The position numbers and the translations under genes were made by a program. Shown here piece after piece: positions 1-8,495 of a DNA stretch of 64,000 nucleotides. The notes beneath the pieces are model-generated. The model did no database searches, was not told the DNA's origin, and saw nothing but the letters and a program-made list of their open reading frames with translations. Source of the stretch: Microbacterium phyllosphaerae (GTDB lineage Bacteria > Actinomycetota > Actinomycetes > Actinomycetales > Microbacteriaceae); NCBI RefSeq assembly GCF_017876435.1, contig NZ_JAGIOA010000001.1, positions 868,001-932,000 on the forward strand. Reading direction: 5' to 3'. The number at the start of each line of letters is the position of its first letter. The stretch's first letter is position 1.

Positions 1-570
1 ATCGGCATCCCCGCGGCCTACGCGCTCTCGCGGTTCCCGAGTTACGTCTCGGCGCTGCTGCTCGTGCTCGCGCTGATCTTCCGCGCACTTCCTCGTTTCG
101 CCGTGGTACTGCCGATGTACGACATCAGCCGGGCGCTCGGCATCTACGACACCACGTTCGCGCTGGCGATCGCCCTGGTCGCGATCAACCAGCCGTTCAC
201 GATCTGGCTGCTGCGCAACTTCTTCGCCGAGATCCCCAAGGAGCTCGACGAGGCGGCGATGATCGACGGCTGCACCAGGATCGGGATGCTGCGCCGGGTC
301 ATGATCCCGCTGATGGGGCCCGGCATCCTGACCGCCGGCATCTTCGTCTTCCTGTTCGCGTTCCAGGAGTACCTCACGGCGCTCGTGCTCACCGACACCT
401 CGTCGAAGACCGTGCCGGTCTTCATCGCCACCCAGCTCGGGCAGACCCTGCCGATGCTGCAACAGGCGGGCGCCGCATCCATGCTGCTCACGATCCCGGT
501 GTTCGTGATCGCGTTCATCGCGCAGAAGTACCTCGTCGCCGGTCTCAGCGACGGCGCCGTGAAGGGCTGA
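1..570 (+). CDS. Carbohydrate ABC transporter permease (MalG-type), 5' end outside the window
   Basis: Inner-membrane subunit of a CUT1-type sugar importer. The frame is open from base 1, so the N-terminus lies upstream. About 189 residues remain and read as alternating hydrophobic helices. The cytoplasmic EAA loop, which docks the ATPase, is visible at about residues 77-95 of the visible part (EIPKELDEAAMIDG, then RRVMIP). The stop lies one base before the GTG of the next gene, so the two are probably co-transcribed. The family is clear. The substrate cannot be read; the neighbouring catabolic genes suggest an organic nutrient used by this region. Confidence 0.9.
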   Translation: MGIPAAYALSRFPSYVSALLLVLALIFRALPRFAVVLPMYDISRALGIYDTTFALAIALVAINQPFTIWLLRNFFAEIPKELDEAAMIDGCTRIGMLRRVMIPLMGPGILTAGIFVFLFAFQEYLTALVLTDTSSKTVPVFIATQLGQTLPMLQQAGAASMLLTIPVFVIAFIAQKYLVAGLSDGAVKG

Positions 571-571
571 C

Positions 572-1300
572 GTGTCGGTCGCGGCCGCGCCCCTCGTGCT
601 GCTCGCGGGTATGAACTGCACGGCCGACCTGTGGGCGGATGCGCGGTTCGACGGGGCGGGGTTCGAGGGCGCGATCCGGCCCGTGCTGGATCGACCCTCG
701 ATCGCCGAGCAGGTCGCGGCGCTGCTCGACGGGCTTCCCGAGAAGTTCGTGCTCGTCGGTCACTCGCTCGGCGGCATCGTCGGCATGGCACTCGCTCTCG
801 CCGCGCCCGAGCGTGTGGCGGGGCTCGTGCTCGTATCCACGAACGCCAAGGCGCCGACGGAGGCGCAGCGGTCCGGATGGGGCGACTGGCTGACCCGAGT
901 GGATGCCGGCACTGACGCCCGAGCGCTGCAGCAGAGCATCCTGTCCCCGCTTCTGGGGGAGCGCCTCGTGCGAGACCGACCCGATCTGGTGCAGCGGACT
1001 CTGCGCATGGGGGAGGAGACGGGCGCGGAACGGCTGAGGGCTCAACTCGCGATGCAGCTCACCCGCACCGACCTGCTCGCCCGCCTGCCCGAGCTGACGA
1101 TGCCGACGTTCGTCGTATCGGGGCTCGACGACGTGATCTGCCCACCGCACTTCCACACCGAGATCGTGTCGGCGATGGCCGACGCACGGCTCGTGAGTCT
1201 GGATGCCGGGCACCTTCTGCCGCTCGAGCGGCCGCGGGAGTTCGGGCGCCTCGTGCGGTCGTGGATGTCGCAGCAGCGATTGTTGGGTGCCGTCGCCTGA
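572..1300 (+). CDS. Alpha/beta-fold hydrolase
   Basis: Predicted soluble hydrolase of 242 residues starting at a GTG directly after the permease stop. The nucleophile elbow GHSLGG places the catalytic Ser at residue 65. The acid is probably Asp186 or Asp187 in SGLDDVICPP and the base His214 in DAGHLLPLER, which completes the triad with normal spacing. Length and layout fit esterase or lactonase-like members such as 3-oxoadipate enol-lactonase. The exact substrate is not readable. Tight linkage to the permease suggests it acts on the imported compound or its first product. It converges on the aldolase gene at 1364. Confidence 0.85.
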   Translation: MSVAAAPLVLLAGMNCTADLWADARFDGAGFEGAIRPVLDRPSIAEQVAALLDGLPEKFVLVGHSLGGIVGMALALAAPERVAGLVLVSTNAKAPTEAQRSGWGDWLTRVDAGTDARALQQSILSPLLGERLVRDRPDLVQRTLRMGEETGAERLRAQLAMQLTRTDLLARLPELTMPTFVVSGLDDVICPPHFHTEIVSAMADARLVSLDAGHLLPLERPREFGRLVRSWMSQQRLLGAVA

Positions 1301-1363
1301 CGGCGCGCGCGCGTGGACGGCGCGCCCAGTTGAGCGGCGTCTCCTCCTGAGGAGACGTGCGGG

Positions 1364-2104
1364 TCAGCGCTCGGGCGCCGCCAGTCCGCGCAGATGCGCC
1401 ATGAGCGACGAGGCGAGGTTGTAGACGACGAGGTCGGCGCCGTCGGAGAACGCCGCGCTCGCCGCATCCCGTGTGCCGACAATGTCCATGCGCAGTGAGC
1501 CGGCGCGCGCGAGCGCCGAATGCACCGCCGTGATCGCCTCGGGCACCGGCTGATCGTCGGGACCGGAGCTGGCCGCGAGATCGGCGGGCCCCACCATGAT
1601 GCCGTCGAGCCGCGTCGTCGAGACGATCGAGTCGACGTTCGCGACCCCTCCCGGCGACTCGATCATGCCGAGCACGAGCGTGTGCTCGAGCCACCAGTCG
1701 CGGTGGTCCGGCGGCGCGACGAGGCCGAATCGCCCCGCCCGGCTGTAGGTCGCGAAGCCCCGGTTGCCGACGGGCGGGTACATCGCCGCGTCGACCAGCG
1801 CCGCTGCATCCGCCGCCGTGTCGAGATGGGGAGCGAGGATGCCCTCCGCACCCTGGTCGAGCACCCGAAGGATCTGCCCGCGATCGCCCTCGCCGACCCG
1901 CACGATCACCGGCACTCCGTGCACCTGGGCCAGCGCGATGTGCTGGCGCAGGGCGACGAGGTCGGCCGGTCCGTGCTCGCAGTCGATCAGCACGAAGTCG
2001 AACTCGGCGACCGCGAGCATCTCGACGAGCTCCTCCGACGGCATCCGCAGCAAGGCGCCGATCAGCTTGTCGCCGGCGAGCGCGCGAGCACGCACAGAGG
2101 CCAT
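1364..2104 (-). CDS. HpcH/HpaI family aldolase (class II 2-oxo acid aldolase type)
   Basis: Metal-dependent aldolase of 246 residues, expected to cleave 2-keto-3-deoxy acids or related compounds to pyruvate plus an aldehyde. DCEHGP near residue 41-46 carries the conserved His44, Glu149 lies in GMIESPGG and Asp174 in VGPADLA; these are the usual metal and substrate positions. YPPVGNRG is a family hallmark. The frame opens further upstream, but ATG at 2104 overlaps the TGA of the SDR gene by one base (TGATG), the expected coupled start. It is the last gene of a three-gene minus-strand operon with an SDR and a HisD-like dehydrogenase, which reads as oxidation steps followed by retro-aldol cleavage. 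Confidence 0.88.
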   Translation of the reverse strand: MASVRARALAGDKLIGALLRMPSEELVEMLAVAEFDFVLIDCEHGPADLVALRQHIALAQVHGVPVIVRVGEGDRGQILRVLDQGAEGILAPHLDTAADAAALVDAAMYPPVGNRGFATYSRAGRFGLVAPPDHRDWWLEHTLVLGMIESPGGVANVDSIVSTTRLDGIMVGPADLAASSGPDDQPVPEAITAVHSALARAGSLRMDIVGTRDAASAAFSDGADLVVYNLASSLMAHLRGLAAPER

Positions 2105-2862
2105 CACGCCACCATCCCGGCCGAGAGATCGACGTCGGCTCCGCACATGCCCGGCATCGCCAGCATCGCGATGACCGCGGCGCCGACCTCGTCCTCCGTC
2201 ACCATGCGCCCGAGCGCCGCGCGAGAGACGAACGCCTGCTCGGCCTCGTCGATGCTCGTGCCCGATCTCGCGGCCTCGAGGCGGAAGTTGCGCTCCATGC
2301 GCGGACCCTGCACCGGCCCCGGCGAGAGCGAGTTCACCCGGATCCCGGCCGCCCCGACCTCGAACGCGAGGGTCGAGGTGAGCCCGATCACGGCCATCTT
2401 CGACGCGCAGTACGGCGTGCGGTGCGCGAGGGGACGCTTGCCCGAGACGGATGCGACGTTGATCACGTCACCGTCGCCGCGCGCGACCATGCCCGGCAGC
2501 AGCGCCTTGCAGAGCAGGTAGGTGCCTCGCACGTTCACGGCGAACACCTCGTCCCAGTCGGCGACGTCGATGTCGGTGAGGGCCGCGACGGGGCCGGGGA
2601 TGCCGGCGTTGTTCACGAGGATCGACACCTCGGTGCCGGCGAGCTGCTCGCGCAGCGCATCGACGGATGCCGCGTCAGACACGTCGCACGTGAGCGCGCG
2701 CGCCCGTGGACCGAGCTCATCGACGACGCGACCGAGCTTCTCGGCATCCCTCCCGACGACGACCACCTGCGCACCGGCGGCGTGCAGCGCCCGGGCGATG
2801 GCCGCCCCGAGTCCGCTGCCGCCTCCGGTGACCACCGCAGTGCGACCGGTGAGGTCGGTCAT
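2104..2862 (-). CDS. Short-chain dehydrogenase/reductase (SDR)
   Basis: Classical 252-residue NAD(P)-dependent oxidoreductase. The cofactor loop TGGGSGLG lies at residues 12-19, NNAG at 84-87, the catalytic Ser at 138 or 140, and YCASK gives Tyr151 and Lys155. The C-terminal region carries SPGPVQGPRM. Its start overlaps the stop of the HisD-like gene by four bases and its stop touches the aldolase start, so the three are translated as one operon. It probably oxidises a hydroxy group on a sugar-acid-like intermediate. The exact substrate is not predictable. Confidence 0.9.
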   Translation of the reverse strand: MTDLTGRTAVVTGGGSGLGAAIARALHAAGAQVVVVGRDAEKLGRVVDELGPRARALTCDVSDAASVDALREQLAGTEVSILVNNAGIPGPVAALTDIDVADWDEVFAVNVRGTYLLCKALLPGMVARGDGDVINVASVSGKRPLAHRTPYCASKMAVIGLTSTLAFEVGAAGIRVNSLSPGPVQGPRMERNFRLEAARSGTSIDEAEQAFVSRAALGRMVTEDEVGAAVIAMLAMPGMCGADVDLSAGMVA

Positions 2863-4190
2863 CGCGCGTCCGCGCCGACCGCCGCGTGGCTCTCGTCGAT
2901 CCAGGCGAACTCGGTGCCGGCGTGCCGCCAGGCGCGGGCGTCACCCGAGCGGGCGTGGCCTTCGAACAGCTCGACACGGGCGGCGCGACCGCACACGGCG
3001 CCGAGCTCGGCCGAAGACTGGGTGTTCTGCACCTCCTGATAGGTGACGGTGCGCAGGTACTTGCCCACCCAGAGTCCGCCCGTGTAGCGAGCGGCACCGA
3101 GGGTCGGAAGCACGTGGTTGGTGCCGATGACCTTGTCGCCGTAGGAGACGCAGGTGTTCTCACCGAGGAACAGGGCGCCGTAGTCGTGCATCCGCGTCAG
3201 GGCCTCGCGCGGGTTCTGCGTGAAGATCTGCACGTGCTCGAAGGCGAAGTCATCGGCGATCCGGTAGGCCTCGTCGAGGTCGTCGGCGACGATCACCTGA
3301 CCCCAGTCGCGCCAGGCGGGCCCGGCGTAGTCGCGCGTGGGCATACCGGGAAGGATCTTCTCGATCCAGTCCATGACCTCTTCGGCGAGAGCCTGCGACG
3401 TGGTCACCAGCACCGCGGGGGAGTCGGGACCGTGCTCGGCCTGCGAGAGCAGATCGACCGCGGTGAAGAACGGATCGGCGTGCTCGTCGGCGACGATGAG
3501 GATCTCGGTGGGGCCGGCGAACAGGTCGATGCCGACCTCTCCGAACAGCTGGCGCTTTGCCTCGGCGACGTAGGCGTTGCCGGGGCCGGCGATCATGTTG
3601 ACGGGGTCGATCGAATCGGTGCCGACGGCCATCGCCGCGACGGCCTGCACGCCACCGAGGATGTAGATCTCGTCGGCGCCGGCCATCTTCATCGCGGCGA
3701 CGGTCGCGGCGGGGATCTCTCCGCGGATGGGAGGGGTGCACGCGACGACGCGGGGCACGCCCGCGACCTTCGCGGTGATGATCGTCATGTGGGCCGAGGC
3801 GGTCAGCGGGTACTTGCCGCCGGGGATGTAGGCCCCGGCCGCCTGCACGGGAACGTGCTTCTGTCCGAGGAAGACCCCGGGCAGCGTCTCGACCTCGATG
3901 TCGACGAGCGAATCCCGCTGCGCCTGCGCGAAGCGGCGCACCTGGCTCTGCACGAACTCGATGTCGGTGATGACCTGCGGGTCGAGGGTGGCGATGATCT
4001 CGGTGATCTCGTCATCGGACAGTCGGTAGGAGTCGCGACTCCAGTTGTCGAACTGTTCCGCGTACCGCCGCACTGCGGTGTCGCCGTTCTCCCGGATGTC
4101 GCCGATGATCCCCCTCACGCGCTCGGCGACATCCTGCTGAGCGGTGTCCGCGAACGTCTTCGTCGGCGCTGTCTTCAGATGCAGGGGCAT
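2859..4190 (-). CDS. HisD-family dehydrogenase (histidinol or sulfopropanediol dehydrogenase-like)
   Basis: A 443-residue zinc alcohol dehydrogenase of the histidinol dehydrogenase family. Metal ligands expected for HisD are present: Gln250 and His253 (SQAEHGP), Asp352 and His412. The catalytic Glu-His pair is Glu318-His319. The run CVSYGDKVIGTNH followed by LWVGKYLRTVTYQEV resembles, from memory, HpsN-type catabolic members rather than biosynthetic HisD. No his genes are nearby and it leads a catabolic operon. ATG at 4190 was chosen over the upstream ATG at 4205 because an AGGAAGG ribosome site precedes it. It is transcribed divergently from a LacI regulator with operator copies between them. 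A second, diverged paralogue lies at 9499. Confidence 0.85.
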   Translation of the reverse strand: MPLHLKTAPTKTFADTAQQDVAERVRGIIGDIRENGDTAVRRYAEQFDNWSRDSYRLSDDEITEIIATLDPQVITDIEFVQSQVRRFAQAQRDSLVDIEVETLPGVFLGQKHVPVQAAGAYIPGGKYPLTASAHMTIITAKVAGVPRVVACTPPIRGEIPAATVAAMKMAGADEIYILGGVQAVAAMAVGTDSIDPVNMIAGPGNAYVAEAKRQLFGEVGIDLFAGPTEILIVADEHADPFFTAVDLLSQAEHGPDSPAVLVTTSQALAEEVMDWIEKILPGMPTRDYAGPAWRDWGQVIVADDLDEAYRIADDFAFEHVQIFTQNPREALTRMHDYGALFLGENTCVSYGDKVIGTNHVLPTLGAARYTGGLWVGKYLRTVTYQEVQNTQSSAELGAVCGRAARVELFEGHARSGDARAWRHAGTEFAWIDESHAAVGADAR

Positions 4191-4205
4191 GGCCCTTCCT
4201 TTCAT

Positions 4206-4219
4206 TGCATACGTATGTG
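4206..4219. promoter_or_regulatory. LacI-type operator copy 1
   Basis: TGCATACGTATGTG is an almost perfect palindrome lying just downstream of the -10 box of the minus-strand operon. The core word TGCATACG recurs at 4232-4241 and at 5349-5356, all flanking the LacI gene at 4291, so the likely ligand is that regulator. This is inferred from motif sharing and position. Confidence 0.65.
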
Positions 4220-4222
4220 CTG

Positions 4223-4252
4223 ATTATGACCGCGTATGCATCGGGGCGTCAA
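4223..4252 (-). promoter_or_regulatory. Promoter of the HisD-like/SDR/aldolase operon
   Basis: Read on the minus strand, TTGACG (4252-4247) is followed after 18 bases by CATAAT (4228-4223), a near-consensus vegetative promoter. Its transcript would start about 25 bases before the HisD-like ATG at 4190. The spacer contains a TGCATACGC word shared with the other operator copies, so a bound repressor would block polymerase directly. Confidence 0.65.
4231..4242. promoter_or_regulatory. LacI-type operator half-site, copy 2
   Basis: The plus strand reads CGCGTATGCATC, the complement of the TGCATACGC word seen at the other two sites. It falls inside the -35/-10 spacer of the minus-strand operon and about 50 bases before the LacI ATG, so it could serve both divergent units. 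The palindrome is less complete than copy 1. Confidence 0.5.
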
Positions 4253-4290
4253 GGGCGGTAGAATCCGTGAGATCGAGGGGGAGGCGCCAG

Positions 4291-5292
4291 ATGGTCGTCA
4301 CAAGTCGCGATGTGGCTCGCTTGGCGGGTGTCTCGCAGCCGACGGTCTCTCGGGCACTGCGCGACGATGCGCGGGTGTCCGAGGCGACCAAGCTCCGGGT
4401 GCGCGAGGCCGCGCAGCTGCTGGGCTACGTGCCGAGCGAGGCCGGCAGGGCGCTGTCATCCGGTCGCACCCGCCGCATCGGCCTGCTGCTCACCGATCTC
4501 GACAACCAGTTCTATTCGCACATCATCGCCCCGGTGCACCGGGAGCTCGAGGCGCTCGGGTATCAGCTGATGCTGCACACCGAGTCGGCCGACAACGACA
4601 CGATCGTCGAACGTCTGCTCGCGAACGGCCTCGACGGCGTCATCCTGGCGACCACCACGGTCGAGTCCGTCGCTCCCCTGCGTCTCAAGGATCGCGGCCT
4701 GCCGTTCGTCTACTTCAACCGCACCGGATCCTTCGTCGAGGCGGATGCCACGGTGGTCGACCCCGCTCCCGGGTACCGCGAGGTGGTCAGACGTGCGGTC
4801 GAGCTGGGGCACGCGAGAGTCGGGGCCGTGCTCGGGCCGAGCAACACCAGCACCGCGCAGAGCCGCGAGGCCGCGCTGCGCGAGGCGCTCGTGGCGGAGG
4901 GTGTGGTGCTGCACGAGGCGGATGTCCGGCGTGTCCCGTACGGTGCCGCCGAAGGAGAGGCCGCCGCGACCGAGATCCTCGCGGTGCCGGATCGGCCGAC
5001 GCTGCTGTTCTGCGGCAACGATGTCGTCGCCTACGGAGCCCTGAACGCCGCGCATCGAGCCGGGCTCCGCGTGCCTGAGGATCTCTCGATCGTGGGCTTC
5101 GACGACCTGCCCGAAGCGGCGTGGCCGATCATCGACCTGGCCACCATCGGCTACGACATCGCCGGAATGGCGCGTGCCGCGGCTGACCTGATCGTGCGCC
5201 GCATCGAGGATCCGGACGCCGCCCTCGAGAACACGCGCTTCGAATCCGCCTTCGTGCCGCGGCGCACCCTGGCTGCCGCGCGCACCGCCTGA
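4291..5292 (+). CDS. LacI family transcriptional regulator
   Basis: DNA-binding repressor of 333 residues. An N-terminal helix-turn-helix (TSRDVARLAGVSQPTVSRAL, residues 4-23) is followed by a hinge and a periplasmic-binding-protein-like effector domain (RRIGLLLTDLDNQFYSHII, later IVGFDDLPEA). ATG at 4291 was chosen because GAGGGGGAGG lies just upstream and the helix-turn-helix then begins at the usual position; the longer frame adds a non-homologous leader. It sits between the HisD-like operon and the NTF2/cupin operon, and both promoters share a TGCATACG operator, so it probably controls both in response to a pathway intermediate. Confidence 0.9.
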   Translation: MVVTSRDVARLAGVSQPTVSRALRDDARVSEATKLRVREAAQLLGYVPSEAGRALSSGRTRRIGLLLTDLDNQFYSHIIAPVHRELEALGYQLMLHTESADNDTIVERLLANGLDGVILATTTVESVAPLRLKDRGLPFVYFNRTGSFVEADATVVDPAPGYREVVRRAVELGHARVGAVLGPSNTSTAQSREAALREALVAEGVVLHEADVRRVPYGAAEGEAAATEILAVPDRPTLLFCGNDVVAYGALNAAHRAGLRVPEDLSIVGFDDLPEAAWPIIDLATIGYDIAGMARAAADLIVRRIEDPDAALENTRFESAFVPRRTLAAARTA

Positions 5293-5335
5293 CGCCTCCA
5301 CCGCGGAATGATCACCGTGTGCGCAAAATCTTCTC

Positions 5336-5364
5336 TTGCGCTGGTTTGTGCATACGCATACACT
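5336..5364 (+). promoter_or_regulatory. Promoter of the NTF2/bicupin/amidase operon with overlapping LacI operator
   Basis: TTGCGC at 5336-5341 and TACACT at 5359-5364 are separated by 17 bases. The pseudo-palindrome GTGCATACGCATACAC at 5348-5363 covers the spacer and the -10 box and repeats the TGCATACG word found upstream of the HisD-like operon. This is a simple repression layout for the LacI protein encoded at 4291. Confidence 0.65.
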
Positions 5365-5427
5365 GACGAAGACGGAGCCAGCGATCACCGATGAACCGCA
5401 GCTTCGCATCCTGAAGGAGTGAAAAGC

Positions 5428-6408
5428 GTGTCTCTCGACCCGGTTGCCTATCTGCCGTACCAAGACCCCGACGACTTCATCCGCGAGGTCACCGATCTGA
5501 TCTGGGTCGATCGGTCGATCAGCTTCATCCGCGAAAACTACGAACCCGACTCGATCGTGCACGGCGCCTACGGCACCTCCACGACGCGTCAGGAGGTCAT
5601 CGAGGGCACGCTCATGCGCATCTCGGCGACGCCCGATCGCACCGGCCAGGCCGAGGACGTGATCTGGGAGGCCCGTGGAGACGACGCGTTCCTCAGTTCG
5701 CACCTCGTGCTCTCCGGACACCTGCAGACCTCCTCCCACAGCCGCACGATCGCCAACTGCCTCTACCGCAAGGGCCGCATGGTCGAGGAGTGGGTGGTGC
5801 GCGACTCGCTCGCCGGTGCGCTCGAGAGCGGCCTCGACCTCGACGAGCTGGCCCGTGCGCAGGCGTTCCGCGGGTACACGGGCTCGTGGACCGAGCCGGC
5901 GCCGTCCGATCCGATCGCGAAGGGTGACTCGGGCGTCCGCCCCGACGACTACCGCTCCGAGGTCGAGACCGTGATCGACATGATCCAGACGGTGTGGAAC
6001 GACCGCGATCTGCAGAAGGTCGAGAAGTTCTTCCACCGCGACCTCGTGCTGGTGACGGTCGGCAACCGCATCGTCATCCGACCCGAGGGCTATCGCCGCG
6101 CGCTGCTGCGGTTCCTCGAGTCTTTCCCCGCTGGGCAGTTCGAGATCCGCGACATCCAGACCAACTACGACGTGCGGTACGCGGGCCTTCGGGTCGCCGT
6201 CACGTGGAAGTTCGTCGGCGACTACAACGGCGTCCCCAACTACGGCAGCCTCACCGGCAAGCCCGTCGACGTGCTCGGCATCTCGCAGTTCACGTTCCAC
6301 CAGGGAGCGCTCGTCAAAGAGGTGCGGCTGTGGGACGACATCGCCCTGCGCGCCCAGATCGCGGGTCTCCGCGGCGACGAGCCCGCGGCCTTCAGCAACA
6401 TCTACTGA
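5428..6408 (+). CDS. Tandem NTF2-like (SnoaL-type) domain protein
   Basis: Protein of 326 residues made of two NTF2-like halves (about residues 8-150 and 170-320). Each half has the usual pattern of an N-terminal helix, then beta strands with polar residues lining a pocket. NTF2-like folds serve as ketosteroid isomerase-like enzymes, cyclases, dehydratases or hydroxylase small subunits, so the reaction cannot be named. GTG at 5428 is preferred because AAGGAG at 5414-5419 then sits eight bases upstream; the GTG at 5419 would overlap that site. It is the first gene of an operon with a bicupin and a carbon-nitrogen hydrolase behind a LacI-regulated promoter. Confidence 0.75.
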   Translation: MSLDPVAYLPYQDPDDFIREVTDLIWVDRSISFIRENYEPDSIVHGAYGTSTTRQEVIEGTLMRISATPDRTGQAEDVIWEARGDDAFLSSHLVLSGHLQTSSHSRTIANCLYRKGRMVEEWVVRDSLAGALESGLDLDELARAQAFRGYTGSWTEPAPSDPIAKGDSGVRPDDYRSEVETVIDMIQTVWNDRDLQKVEKFFHRDLVLVTVGNRIVIRPEGYRRALLRFLESFPAGQFEIRDIQTNYDVRYAGLRVAVTWKFVGDYNGVPNYGSLTGKPVDVLGISQFTFHQGALVKEVRLWDDIALRAQIAGLRGDEPAAFSNIY

Positions 6409-6437
6409 TCAGCGACTGATCGACAGGAGAAGAAGAA

Positions 6438-7607
6438 ATGAGCAACGCCATCGTCGACCAGGTCGACGTCATCGTGGATGCGGACGAGATCGCACGCCGC
6501 ACCATCCGCCGTTCCGACTGGGTGCCGTGCAACTCGGCCTTCATCGACTGCCGGACCCCGGGTTCCGACCGCAAGGAGAACTACTCCTTCATCGGGGCGG
6601 GTGTCTCGCAGAACGCGAGCCAGTACGTGAACCTCGAGGTGAACCACGGCTTCAACACCGGCGCCGCCGGCATGCCGAACGGCATCTCGAACAACCTGCA
6701 CCTGCACTTCACTGCCGAGGTCTTCATCAACCTCGGTGGCGAGTTCCGGCTCCGCTGGGGTGTCGACGGCAAGCAGGGCGAGTACATCAGCCATGATGGC
6801 GACATCGTCACGATCCCCACCTGGATCTTCCGCGGCTTCACCAACGAGGGTCCGGATGACGGCATCCTCTACACGGTGCTCGGTCGCGACGACAACGGCG
6901 GCATCATCTGGGGCCCGTCGGTGCTGCGCGAGGCGGAGTCGTACGGGCTGCACCTCACGGCTGACAACAAGCTCATCGACACGGTCGCGGGCGATGTGCT
7001 GCCCGACGATGTGCCGCTGATCACGCCGATGAAGCAGCACTACATCGACGAGCTGACGACCTACACGGTCGAGGACATGCGTTCGCGCGTGATCCAGCCG
7101 GGCGACCGGAAGTACTCGGCGGCGGCGCTGCTGTGCGCCGCGGTCGACGGGGGCCGCGTCGAGCTCGCCACCGCCATCGGCTACGGCATGAGCGAGAACC
7201 GTCGCCAGGTGCCGAACGTCACCGAGCCTCACTCGTTCAACCTCGCATGGGTGCGTGCCGAGGCCGGCCAGGGTGTGCTGCGCCACCGCCACGACAAGAC
7301 GCAGGCGCTGCTGTTCAAGACCGGACGCTGGGAGGTCACCCTCAACGGCGACCCGTCGACCGCGGTCACGCTCGGCGCGGGCGACACGTTCTCGGTGCCC
7401 GAGGGCAGCTGGCGCTCGTACGTGTGCGTCGAAGGCGACGAGTCCGGCACCGGAACCGTGCTCGTGATCAACGGCGGCGACGACCGCGTCTACCTCGAGT
7501 GGGCTCCGGAGGTCATCGAGGCCGCCGCGGCCGCCGACTGGACCATCGACCCCAACGGCTACCTGGCCCCGCTCGGGGTGATGGTCACCGCCACCGAAGA
7601 TGACTGA
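6438..7607 (+). CDS. Bicupin protein, probable metal-dependent enzyme
   Basis: Protein of 389 residues with two cupin barrels. The first motif has His88, His90 and Glu94 (HLHFTAEVF). The second has His283, His285 and Gln289 (RHRHDKTQ). Both fit metal-binding cupin motif 1, as in gentisate-type dioxygenases and sugar isomerases. Overall it resembles uncharacterised cupin-domain proteins rather than a named enzyme. A purine-rich GACAGGAGAAGAAG precedes the ATG. It overlaps the following amidase gene by eight bases, so the products are likely made together. The likely role is an oxygenase or isomerase in the unassigned pathway, by inference. Confidence 0.75.
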   Translation: MSNAIVDQVDVIVDADEIARRTIRRSDWVPCNSAFIDCRTPGSDRKENYSFIGAGVSQNASQYVNLEVNHGFNTGAAGMPNGISNNLHLHFTAEVFINLGGEFRLRWGVDGKQGEYISHDGDIVTIPTWIFRGFTNEGPDDGILYTVLGRDDNGGIIWGPSVLREAESYGLHLTADNKLIDTVAGDVLPDDVPLITPMKQHYIDELTTYTVEDMRSRVIQPGDRKYSAAALLCAAVDGGRVELATAIGYGMSENRRQVPNVTEPHSFNLAWVRAEAGQGVLRHRHDKTQALLFKTGRWEVTLNGDPSTAVTLGAGDTFSVPEGSWRSYVCVEGDESGTGTVLVINGGDDRVYLEWAPEVIEAAAAADWTIDPNGYLAPLGVMVTATEDD

Positions 7608-8469
7608 GACTGACGGGGCGCGAGGGGCTTCCGGCTCCTCGCGCCCCGGCGTCTCCGCCGGACAGCCGGATGCTGAGCGGCTGCGCGTCGCGGCGGTGTC
7701 GCCCGAGGTCGTCATCGGCGATCTCGACGGCAACCTCGACCGCATCCGCTCGGCGATCTCGGCGGCCGCTCGTCGCGGGGCGCAGCTGATCGTGCTGCCG
7801 GAGCTCGCCACGAGCGGCTATGTGTTCGCGGATCGAGAGGAGGCGCGGGGCGCGGCGATGAGCGCCGCTGATCCGCGCTGGGCATCGGTGCAGGGTGCGA
7901 TTCCCGCGGATGCCGTCGTTGTGGTCGGGTACGCCGAGACCGCCGGCGACCTGCTGTTCAACACGGCCGCCGTGCTCACCCGCGACGCGCGCCTGGCCGA
8001 TTACCGCAAGGCTCACCTGTGGGGAGCCGAGAAGCTGGTCTTCGACAGCGGGGCGGAGGCGGGCCTCGTGGTCGATGCGCCGTTCGGTCGACTCGGCGTG
8101 GCGCTCTGCTACGACAACGAGTTCCCCGAGGTGCCCCGCCGTCTCGCGCTCGCGGGCGCCGACGTGCTCGCGCTTCCGGTCAACTGGCCGCTCGTGTCTC
8201 GCCCTGAGGGTGAGCATGCGCCTGAGCTCATCCAGGCGATGGCGGCGGCCCGGTCATCCCGGCTGCCGGTGGTGATCGCCGACCGGTGGGGATCTGAGCG
8301 CGGGGTGGATTGGACCGACGGCACGGCGATCATCGACGAGCAGGGCTGGATCGTCGCGTTCCGGGCCGTGATGGGGGCGACCGCTGTGCTGTCGCTCGAT
8401 GCCGTCCGCAGCAAGGCGCTCCCGCCGCACAACGACCTGTTCGCCGACCGTCGGGCCGACCTGTACTGA
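7600..8469 (+). CDS. Carbon-nitrogen hydrolase (nitrilase superfamily)
   Basis: Predicted cytoplasmic amidase of 289 residues. The invariant triad is visible as Glu68 (VLPELATSG), Lys137 (YRKAHLWG) and Cys170 (GVALCYDNEFPE). The family hydrolyses nitriles, amides or N-carbamoyl compounds. CYDNEFPE and the missing long C-terminus point to an amidase or carbamoylase rather than a true nitrilase. The first 26 residues are low complexity; a later start is possible. The gene overlaps the bicupin stop by eight bases. It may release ammonia from the substrate of this catabolic region. It converges with the LysR gene. Confidence 0.88.
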   Translation: MTETDGARGASGSSRPGVSAGQPDAERLRVAAVSPEVVIGDLDGNLDRIRSAISAAARRGAQLIVLPELATSGYVFADREEARGAAMSAADPRWASVQGAIPADAVVVVGYAETAGDLLFNTAAVLTRDARLADYRKAHLWGAEKLVFDSGAEAGLVVDAPFGRLGVALCYDNEFPEVPRRLALAGADVLALPVNWPLVSRPEGEHAPELIQAMAAARSSRLPVVIADRWGSERGVDWTDGTAIIDEQGWIVAFRAVMGATAVLSLDAVRSKALPPHNDLFADRRADLY

Positions 8470-8495
8470 GCGGGTCCCGGGGCCCCGGGGCGTGG

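Noticed and set aside
4456..6300. A 614-codon minus-strand frame across LacI and the NTF2 gene
   Set aside because: It spans two convincing plus-strand genes and an operator-bearing promoter; its protein has no recognisable motif.
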